Source: a virus
IMG/VR virus record: IMGVR_UViG_3300009285_004618
Coordinates: 1 to 45,725 of that record
Strand: one strand, 5' to 3'
Length of the DNA stretch: 45,725 bases
Below the pieces are notes generated by a model. That model was not told the DNA's origin. It saw only the letters and a list, made by a program, of their open reading frames with translations, and ran no database searches. Shown one piece after another: positions 39,531 through 45,725 of this stretch; position 1 is the stretch's first letter, and each line of letters opens with the position of its first letter. The position numbers and the translations under genes are program-made.

Positions 39531-41829
39531 TTTTTTAATATTCATATTACTGATAAGTCCTGCCCAGGCGCAGGAACTTAAAAATCAGATATATGTAATA
39601 GACGACTTTAGTAAAGGTCTCGATCTTAAGTCTTCTCCCTTCTCTTTATCCAAAGGCACAGCCGATATCTGCGAGAACATAAGGATAAATGAGGAACTTA
39701 AGTCTATTTCAAAAAGAGATGAGATACTTTTATTCGGCACTGCGGATACGGCGGAGTCCATCCTCGGCATGCACCGGCTCTATCTTAAGTCAGGCACGAA
39801 AGTCTTATTAGTCAATCACGGCGATGAGATAGAGACCGCTTCAGATACAACGGGAGTTTTTACACCTATACTTACAGTTACGACAGGAGATCATAGGTGG
39901 AATTGGACAACGTGGAATAATCAGGCTATCGGTACCGACGGATACAACCAACCCGTAAAATATGACGGCTCATCCGCTTCAGCCACTTATTTAGGCTCTT
40001 GCCTTGCGACAGACGCTGGATCGGGCGCCGGCCCAAATGGAACTTATACCTATAAGGTGGTATTTTACACGGCTTCTTATTCTATTTCTTTAGGTGTAGC
40101 TTCCAATTCTATTACTGTCGTAGATAATGATATTACTTTAACTATGATACCCATAGCCCCAGATACAGTCTACGGCGAGGATATCGTAGGAAGGAAGATA
40201 TACCGAAGTGAGACGGGTGGGGCCGGCACTTATAAACTCCTCTCAAACGGCACGATAGCGGATAATACTACGGTTACATTGACCGATTCTGACGCGGATG
40301 GGGCTCTGGGGGCTGCTTTAAGCGTTACAGCAACTTATACCGTGCCTAAAGGCAAATTCCCCCTTATACACAAAAATAGGCTCTTTTTAGCCAATGACCC
40401 TTCTTACCCTTCAAGGATATATTATTCAGAGGACGCTAGCCCTGATTATTTCCTGTCCACGGCTTATTTTAACATAAGACCCGATGATGGGGATGAGATA
40501 ACCTTCGCCAAGACTTTATTAGGCATACTCACAATATCAAAGAATAACACTATACAGAAATTATACACAGACGGGGATACTCCTTCATCCGATTGGGCTA
40601 TATCCGATCCTTACAGTTATATAGGTTGTCAGGCCCCTTATACCGTGCAGGAAAGCCCCATAGGCATTATTTATTTAGGAATAGATGGTTTATACAAGTT
40701 TAACGGGCAGTATTCCACTTTATTATCTGATGTAATCACGCCTGAGATTAAGAATATATCAACTTCAAATGTAGGGAACTCTTGGGGGATATTCCATAAG
40801 AATACCTATTATATGACTTATACTTCGGGAGAGGGTGGATTGTCAACGAATGATAGGGTGTTAGTTTACGACTTATTAAGCAACTCCTACGCGATAGATA
40901 AATTGAGTATAAACGTCTTTTGCGCTTTTAATTCTGGTACCGATTGGGGAGTACTCTATTCAGGTTCGTCCACTAACGGAAAGGTCTACGCCCACTCAAG
41001 ATCGAGCTACGAATTGATACACGGCACTCATTCCGATTTTGCCGGCACTTGGGATGATATGAGATATATTCCTGTAGCGGTGGGCGGAGATGCCGATAAT
41101 CCCATAATAGAAATGGCTTGGACTGCCACGATAGACTCTTTAATAGGTACGATAAATAATATGACCGGAACGATAAATAGAGAAGATGCCGACGGAAATT
41201 ATACTTCGCAAGTTCTGACTTTAGGAGCTTCTGTTTTTGATAAACTATATTGGAACGAATTGCAAACCTCGACAGGCGGTGCTACGACAGATGTTACCAT
41301 GCAGATAAGGGCAGGAGCTACCTCTACTGTTTATGGTGCTTGGTCGAGTGAATACACAAATCCCGCAGGATCGGATATATCGGGGGCCACGCCCAATACT
41401 TATGTCCAGTATAAAGTCAATATGTCCTCATCCGGTGCCGCGTATACACCTTACCTTACTAAAGTGTCTAATTATGTAGTGAAGATTACCTACAATAAAG
41501 AGGGAGCTTCAACCGAAAGTACTATACCCCTACATTGGCGATCGGGTTGGACTCATTTAGGATACCCTGGGTACACGAAGGTACTCCGTAAAGTCTATTG
41601 TTTACACGAAGGCACATCTGGGACATTAGCGTTGAAATTCGAGAACTTGGAAGGGGATAGCGATACCTTTAACATAAACTTGGCGACTAACCCGACGAGT
41701 TATAATAATTATTTCACGAACGGAGCATTTGTTGGGGAATGGTTCAGATTAGATATTTCTGAAACAAGCCTTTATGCTTTGAATGCGAAATCAGTTTACT
41801 TAATTTTTGACGTTGAGCCGATATATTAA
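39499..41829 (+). CDS. Tail nozzle-like protein with Sec signal peptide
   Basis: A 776-residue protein; I place the start at GTG 39499 after GTGGAGGAAAGC. After the signal peptide (VVRFISSLKSSFLIFILLISPAQAQ, cleavage after A-Q-A; only the last part is hydrophobic) comes the well-known opening of nozzle/tubular B proteins: VIDDFSKGLDLKSSPFSLSKG, ICENIRINEELKSISKRDE. A beta-propeller-like body follows (NRLFLANDPSYPSRIYYSED). T7 gp12 and P22 gp10 are analogues. A signal peptide on this protein is highly unusual. Confidence 0.8.
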   Translation: MVRFISSLKSSFLIFILLISPAQAQELKNQIYVIDDFSKGLDLKSSPFSLSKGTADICENIRINEELKSISKRDEILLFGTADTAESILGMHRLYLKSGTKVLLVNHGDEIETASDTTGVFTPILTVTTGDHRWNWTTWNNQAIGTDGYNQPVKYDGSSASATYLGSCLATDAGSGAGPNGTYTYKVVFYTASYSISLGVASNSITVVDNDITLTMIPIAPDTVYGEDIVGRKIYRSETGGAGTYKLLSNGTIADNTTVTLTDSDADGALGAALSVTATYTVPKGKFPLIHKNRLFLANDPSYPSRIYYSEDASPDYFLSTAYFNIRPDDGDEITFAKTLLGILTISKNNTIQKLYTDGDTPSSDWAISDPYSYIGCQAPYTVQESPIGIIYLGIDGLYKFNGQYSTLLSDVITPEIKNISTSNVGNSWGIFHKNTYYMTYTSGEGGLSTNDRVLVYDLLSNSYAIDKLSINVFCAFNSGTDWGVLYSGSSTNGKVYAHSRSSYELIHGTHSDFAGTWDDMRYIPVAVGGDADNPIIEMAWTATIDSLIGTINNMTGTINREDADGNYTSQVLTLGASVFDKLYWNELQTSTGGATTDVTMQIRAGATSTVYGAWSSEYTNPAGSDISGATPNTYVQYKVNMSSSGAAYTPYLTKVSNYVVKITYNKEGASTESTIPLHWRSGWTHLGYPGYTKVLRKVYCLHEGTSGTLALKFENLEGDSDTFNINLATNPTSYNNYFTNGAFVGEWFRLDISETSLYALNAKSVYLIFDVEPIY

Positions 41830-41832
41830 CCT

Positions 41833-42405
41833 ATGAAAAAACTTATATTCATACTTTTATTATTTACGACTTCGGTATTCGCCGCACAGGACATTATCCC
41901 CGAACCGCTTGAAGGCAAGCCTGTTGATGTAATTGCGGTCAACGAGGAGATACGCAAGACTTATGACAAAATAGATACGGAAATAGCTGATGTAAACGCC
42001 GACATAACTACCGCGAATGCCGCTATAACTGCACTTACGGTAAGGGTCGAGGTGCTTGAAGCGAGTTCTGTTTCTTCCGAAAAACTTGTTAAAGGGTGGG
42101 TAGTATTCGATGGTACGACTAATACAGCAGGATACTGCACAATACTTGATAGTTATAATGTAGATTCTGTGGCAGATAACGGTGTTGGCGATTACACGAT
42201 AACATGGACGACAGATTTTGCGAGCGTCAATTATGCGGTAGCTGGTTGGGCTTCAAGGGATTCAGGTAGCAATAGTTGTTATGTTACAGCCGCAAATGCC
42301 AGTCCATTAGCAACGAGTTCAGCAAGAATATTGGTAATTAAGCCTGCTGATACCCCAAATGATACTTCTCTAATTTGTGTGATGGCAATCGGAGATCAAC
42401 CCTAA
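41833..42405 (+). CDS. Fibre protein with signal peptide and coiled-coil neck
   Basis: A 190-residue protein: signal peptide MKKLIFILLLFTTSVFA, a coiled coil (DTEIADVNADITTANAAITAL, ~45-75) for trimerisation, and a C-terminal beta domain (~88-190; VKGWVVFDGTTNTAGYC ... DNGVGDYTITWTTDF). The beta domain is a form widely seen at the tips of phage tail fibres. Likely a receptor-binding tip. Confidence 0.75.
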   Translation: MKKLIFILLLFTTSVFAAQDIIPEPLEGKPVDVIAVNEEIRKTYDKIDTEIADVNADITTANAAITALTVRVEVLEASSVSSEKLVKGWVVFDGTTNTAGYCTILDSYNVDSVADNGVGDYTITWTTDFASVNYAVAGWASRDSGSNSCYVTAANASPLATSSARILVIKPADTPNDTSLICVMAIGDQP

Positions 42406-42482
42406 CGCCTAAAGATATAAAAGGTTTCCAAAAAGGTCAAGTATCAACATAGAACAGAAAAAGAATATAGGGAGATACAGAT

Positions 42483-43352
42483 ATGAAAAAAATATTGTTA
42501 GTGATGTTAATGTTAGGATTATGCGTTAATGCTTTTGGAGCTGATCAGTGGGCGAAAGACGACCCCGCTGGGACAAGAAATGCCAGCGATTTAGATACCT
42601 ACGTTACTGTAAATAATGAGGCATTGGATAGACTTCTCTACCTCACGCGAGTAAACTGCACAGTTATTCCTAATACCGTAGCCACCTTAACAGTTCTTCC
42701 CGGCACACTTGCTCTTCCTAATTCCGACGGTTCAGTTGTAAGATGGCGCAGGAATACCGCGAACACTTCTGTAACTTGGGCGAACATAGATACGGGTTCA
42801 GAAGCGGTATCCACTCAATATTACGTATGGGGAGTTGGAGATGCGGATGCTACCACTTTTACCATAATGATTTCTACAAGTGCCTCAGCTCCTACTGGAG
42901 CAACCTACTACCGTAAAATCGGATACTTCTACAATGACGCTTCGGGAAATATCGTATCCGTCGGAAATATCAAAGAAGGAGATGTACCTAATACCATATG
43001 CGTAACGGGAACTACCGACATAACTACTACATCAACTTCTTATACGGATATGACGGATATGGTGGTTTACTTTGTGTCAAGCGGCAGGTCAGTTACTGTT
43101 ACATTCAACGCTCCGATAGGGATTTCTGCTACCAGTAATGCCTCTTATGCGATTGATATAGATGGAACAGATAAGGTCGAGACGTTTTTTCAGGATAATA
43201 ACGATTACCGTAAGCCTATTAGCATGGGTTGGAGTGAAGTTTTGTCGGCAGGAGCGCATACAATAAAAGTTCAATGGAAAAATAGTTCAGTTACATCGTA
43301 TCAAGACGGTGCAAGTTACGGGGCAAGAGTACTCACAGTAAGGGAGGATTAA
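42483..43352 (+). CDS. Virion-region protein with Sec signal peptide
   Basis: A 289-residue protein after AGGGAGATACAG. Signal peptide MKKILLVMLMLGLCVNAFG, then a beta-rich protein (NTVATLTVLPGTLALPNSDG; TTFTIMISTSASAPTGATYYRKIGYFY) with a C-terminal domain (AGAHTIKVQWKNSSVTSYQDGASYGARVLTV) resembling fibre-tip domains. A further adsorption protein is likely. Confidence 0.65.
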   Translation: MKKILLVMLMLGLCVNAFGADQWAKDDPAGTRNASDLDTYVTVNNEALDRLLYLTRVNCTVIPNTVATLTVLPGTLALPNSDGSVVRWRRNTANTSVTWANIDTGSEAVSTQYYVWGVGDADATTFTIMISTSASAPTGATYYRKIGYFYNDASGNIVSVGNIKEGDVPNTICVTGTTDITTTSTSYTDMTDMVVYFVSSGRSVTVTFNAPIGISATSNASYAIDIDGTDKVETFFQDNNDYRKPISMGWSEVLSAGAHTIKVQWKNSSVTSYQDGASYGARVLTVRED

Positions 43353-43685
43353 ATGAGAACAATAATATTTGTAGTCTGCTTATTCTGGACGGTCAATAGT
43401 TTCGCGTTAGAACTTACGCAACAGCAGTATGATAATCTTGACATCCTTCATAAAGCGGTAAAAGCGAAGCACGCGGATTTTCTGGGATTTTCAGGAACGA
43501 AGGAAGATATGAAAGTCGTAGGGAATGTAAGTGAGAGCGATGTAAAAAAAGAAATAGACAAGGTTAATCTTAATACGGCTATTACCGAAAAAGAAGAAAA
43601 GATAAAGTCTGACGAGAAAAAGGCTATTTTAGATAAATTAGGCATAACAGAGAATGAGCTAACTAAATTGAAAAACTTACCATAG
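43353..43685 (+). CDS. Small exported helical protein
   Basis: A 110-residue protein starting at the base after the previous stop (AGGGAGGATTAA). Signal peptide MRTIIFVVCLFWTVNSFA (S-F-A before LEL). The mature part is helical and Lys/Glu-rich (ITEKEEKIKSDEKKAILDKLG). It may be a periplasmic accessory of the exported fibre set. No family was recognised. Confidence 0.6.
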   Translation: MRTIIFVVCLFWTVNSFALELTQQQYDNLDILHKAVKAKHADFLGFSGTKEDMKVVGNVSESDVKKEIDKVNLNTAITEKEEKIKSDEKKAILDKLGITENELTKLKNLP

Positions 43686-43695
43686 GAGAGAATAT

Positions 43696-44466
43696 ATGGC
43701 TACTGGATGGGGACAACTTATAGGCAGTATTTTAGGAACAGGTATCGGGTCTTTTGGCGGGCCTATGACAGCAGGATTGGGGGCAGGGATAGGTGGAGGT
43801 ATAGGGGGAATGTTTGATAAACAACCCGAGGATGAATGGAGAACGGCTCCTGCGACTTTTACTCCTGCTCCACGATTTGAAGAGTCAGATGCCGCCCGTC
43901 AAAACTGGTGGAGTAAATTACAGGAATGGGGCGGACAACCCGGATATGGCGCAATTCAGCCCGATTGGGACGATATTTGGAACACGGCCCAAAAGCGCGT
44001 TAGAGATTATTTCTGGGGTGGGCCATTAAAACCTGGTCTTGCTGATAAAGTAAAGGCTTCTGCCGCGCGTAGAGGTGTATCTCAATCGCCTGCTATGGAA
44101 GAAACGCTCGCGCGTATGGGAGCCGAGGAAGGCGGGCAACTGCGGGAATTGGCTACCACTCAGGGTATAGAACGGGCAAACCGCAGCGAAGCAGGTAGGA
44201 CAAACTGGCTTACATCTTTGCAAAATCTTACTAATTTACAAATGCCCGGAGCGTGGTCTCATGGACAACTTGTAGAACCGGGTACTACTATGGGGGATTT
44301 CGTAACGAGTGGCGTAACTGGTTTATCAGACTTGTATCAACAACAGCAACAAACAAGTTGGTTTCAGGATTTACTTGAAAAACTTATGAATAAAAAAGGT
44401 GGCACAGGGGATTTTTCCGAATATGCCATGATGCCTTCAGGTGCAGATGTTTACGGAGGGAGGTAA
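43696..44466 (+). CDS. Internal virion/ejection protein with Gly-rich hydrophobic N-terminus
   Basis: A 256-residue protein after ATAGGAGAGAATAT. It starts with a Gly-rich hydrophobic segment (LIGSILGTGIGSFGGPMTAG, GLGAGIGGGIGGMF) as found in P22 gp7/gp20 or T7 gp14-type ejection proteins that insert into membrane. The rest is helical (LADKVKASAARRGVSQSPAMEE) with a Gln-rich stretch. It fits a role in building the DNA channel across the envelope. Confidence 0.75.
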   Translation: MATGWGQLIGSILGTGIGSFGGPMTAGLGAGIGGGIGGMFDKQPEDEWRTAPATFTPAPRFEESDAARQNWWSKLQEWGGQPGYGAIQPDWDDIWNTAQKRVRDYFWGGPLKPGLADKVKASAARRGVSQSPAMEETLARMGAEEGGQLRELATTQGIERANRSEAGRTNWLTSLQNLTNLQMPGAWSHGQLVEPGTTMGDFVTSGVTGLSDLYQQQQQTSWFQDLLEKLMNKKGGTGDFSEYAMMPSGADVYGGR

Positions 44467-44468
44467 TT

Positions 44469-45470
44469 ATGCCGCCAAGAGATAATTGGGACAAAGCGAT
44501 AGCGAATGTCAATCGAGTAATACAAAGTGCTTCTCGCATACAACAGGAAAAGGCCAAACTTATGGGAGCGCTCCTTACCGAAGAACTGAAAAACCGCTCC
44601 AACTTCATGTGGAAAATGGCCGAGAAGGAACAACTTGACCCCATCCAAAGGCTCCTCTACGACAAATACAAACAACAGGGCGGGGGGACTTTTGATAATG
44701 TTATGCCAAACGCTCCCATGTCTGAAAATGCTATGGGTGGGGTTTATGGGGGACGGCCGCCGGCGGGGATAGAACGGCAAGGTATGGGTGCTATGCCGGA
44801 AGAAATGGGAGCCGATTTATTAAGCCCTGAAAGCAGATCGTATGTTGATATTACAGGCGGGGGAAAGTTAGGAGTAAAGACAGCCCCAATAGCCGAGTCT
44901 ATACTTAAAAGGCTGACCGATAAGGAAATGCGAGGTATGCCTTTAAGCGAGAAGGAAAAAGCGTTGAAGGCGCGATTGGAGAATAAGGTATATGGGCGTG
45001 TAAATCAACCCAAAGGAGCTACTCAATATGACCAAGATGCTACAGATACGGTTTATAACAATATAGTGAGTCATATAGAAAATGGGGATGAAGCTGAAGT
45101 AGAGGCTGATATTGAAGATTTGAAGAACTCTCTTAAATTTCTTATGGATAATAGGGATTGGAGAATAAAGATGCGCGGTAAAGCTTGGGAAACGTCCAAG
45201 GGTAGGGACGAGAGGAGAATGTCTTTAGAAATAAACAAGTTATATTATTCAATATGGAGGAGGGAATTGGCTCTGATGAGCGTAATTATTCCGACCAGAG
45301 ATAGGCCTAAAGTATTTATGGAATGTCTTATTGGGGCGTTACAACAGGACTATCCTAAATACGAGATAGTGGTTGCTGATAGTGGTGATACTTCAGTCAA
45401 ACTGATTATAGACGAAGCTAGGAAGCGTTCTGATGTTCCTATTAAATATAAATCATCATCTGGTAAATAA
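44469..45470 (+). CDS. Internal virion-like protein, open in frame into a GT2 start
   Basis: A 333-residue frame. Residues 1-269 are a helical, Met/Gln/Gly-rich protein (DNWDKAIANVNRVIQSASRI; a Gly-Met-rich middle), likely a second internal virion protein. Residue 270 (ATG 45276) onward reads as the start of a GT2 glycosyltransferase (see the separate entry). There is no stop between them, so either they are fused or the internal protein's own end was lost at a DNA junction. The ribosome binding site AGGAGGG before 45276 speaks for a separate start. Confidence 0.65.
   Translation: MPPRDNWDKAIANVNRVIQSASRIQQEKAKLMGALLTEELKNRSNFMWKMAEKEQLDPIQRLLYDKYKQQGGGTFDNVMPNAPMSENAMGGVYGGRPPAGIERQGMGAMPEEMGADLLSPESRSYVDITGGGKLGVKTAPIAESILKRLTDKEMRGMPLSEKEKALKARLENKVYGRVNQPKGATQYDQDATDTVYNNIVSHIENGDEAEVEADIEDLKNSLKFLMDNRDWRIKMRGKAWETSKGRDERRMSLEINKLYYSIWRRELALMSVIIPTRDRPKVFMECLIGALQQDYPKYEIVVADSGDTSVKLIIDEARKRSDVPIKYKSSSGK
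45276..45470 (+). pseudogene. Truncated GT2 glycosyltransferase start
   Basis: From ATG 45276, after AGGAGGGAATTGG, the 64-residue product MSVIIPTRDRPKVF ... GALQQDYPKYEIVVADSGDT ... is the N-terminal nucleotide-binding strand-helix pair of a GT2 enzyme. It breaks off at KYKSSSGK, before the expected 'ARN-x-G' and DXD motifs, at two stop codons. It cannot be an active enzyme alone, so it is a fragment of a larger gene. Confidence 0.7.
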
Positions 45471-45725
45471 TAAGCCTCTTTATTATGACATTTAGGGCAT
45501 TCTTCATTTGTTTTTTCAAAGAGGTAGATTACTGGCTTACCAAGGCCCTCTGCAAAACCTGCTTCCCAGTAGGCCCCATGGTTCCCTTCTGTCAGCTCGC
45601 AAATCAAAAATTTCGCTTGCCGAATTCTGGTTCGGATTAAATCATCAATAGAGCCTGCTTGAGGGCGTTCATCTACCCGTTCTAAGATAAAGCCAGCATT
45701 TTCTGCTGCTTTCTTCCAAATTGTG
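45350..45725 (-). CDS. Deoxyribosyltransferase-like/TIR-related domain protein, 3' part
   Basis: The minus-strand frame entering from the right edge reads IWKKAAENAGFILERVDERP, IDDLIRTRIRQAKFLICE, then LTEGNHGAYWEAGFAEGLG and KPVIYLFEKT. That is the nucleoside 2-deoxyribosyltransferase-like fold, also seen in several defence-associated nucleotide-binding proteins; the AYWEAGFA Glu is a likely active residue. After about 45520 the reading becomes antisense to the GT2 fragment, so the last ~45 residues are probably not native. On a circular map it starts at base 71. Confidence 0.6.
   Translation of the reverse strand, partial: TIWKKAAENAGFILERVDERPQAGSIDDLIRTRIRQAKFLICELTEGNHGAYWEAGFAEGLGKPVIYLFEKTNEECPKCHNKEAYYLPDDDLYLIGTSERFLASSIISLTEVSPLSATTISYLG

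Overview
This window looks like the complete, probably circular or circularly permuted, genome of a tailed bacteriophage (Caudoviricetes) with a podovirus-like virion. It carries a large terminase subunit, a P22-type portal, a scaffold-like protein, a Mu gpT/HK97-type major capsid protein, a head-tail adaptor and a nozzle-like protein. I found no tape measure, tail tube, sheath, integrase or repressor. Almost every gene lies on the + strand in tightly packed, overlapping operons. The host is not identified. O-antigen-type membrane enzymes, a lipobox, an RlpA domain and many Sec signal peptides point to a diderm (Gram-negative-type) bacterium. The codon choice is rich in ATA, AGA and AGG. The two window ends join in frame within one minus-strand gene, and the internal virion genes at the right end (43.7-45.3 kb) continue functionally into those at the left end (0.2-4.6 kb). 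Both observations suggest a closed map.

Layout: (1) 0-4.6 kb, a small protein and a 1405-residue virion protein that starts with a GH108 muramidase. (2) 4.9-10.9 kb, adsorption and fibre proteins, most with Sec signal peptides. (3) 10.9-14.4 kb, host-envelope module: holin-like proteins, a papain-like protease, a DUF1353 protein, an RlpA-like protein, an antisense HNH gene and a consensus promoter. (4) 14.4-19.8 kb, recombination and replication: Bet/RecT annealase, PD-(D/E)XK nuclease, O-like initiator with an internal iteron origin, DnaC-like loader. (5) 19.8-25.7 kb, a C5 cytosine methyltransferase with a second reading frame inside it, many small accessory genes, HNH genes and two tandem GroES-like proteins. 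(6) 25.8-35.1 kb, packaging and head, closed by a strong terminator. (7) 35.1-37.3 kb, two tandem O-antigen ligase/polymerase-like membrane proteins. (8) 37.2-45.3 kb, connector, nozzle, fibre and internal virion proteins, many again with signal peptides. (9) A messy right end with a truncated GT2 glycosyltransferase start facing a deoxyribosyltransferase-like minus-strand gene.

The most unusual signals are: (a) ten proteins in the virion and adsorption blocks, including the nozzle-like protein, with textbook type I Sec signal peptides; (b) a +1 frame inside the cytosine methyltransferase gene, where one stretch of DNA encodes the methyltransferase motif VDDGLP in one frame and the phage motif WMMGYP in the other; (c) two candidate structured RNAs (13467-13529 and 20934-21054), the second with mutually exclusive pairings; (d) an array of dyad iterons with A-rich spacers in the initiator gene; (e) an LRLL motif repeated four times in the giant muramidase protein, matching the cleavage taste of papain-family proteases, one of which the genome encodes; (f) tandem GroES-like proteins and tandem O-antigen enzymes.
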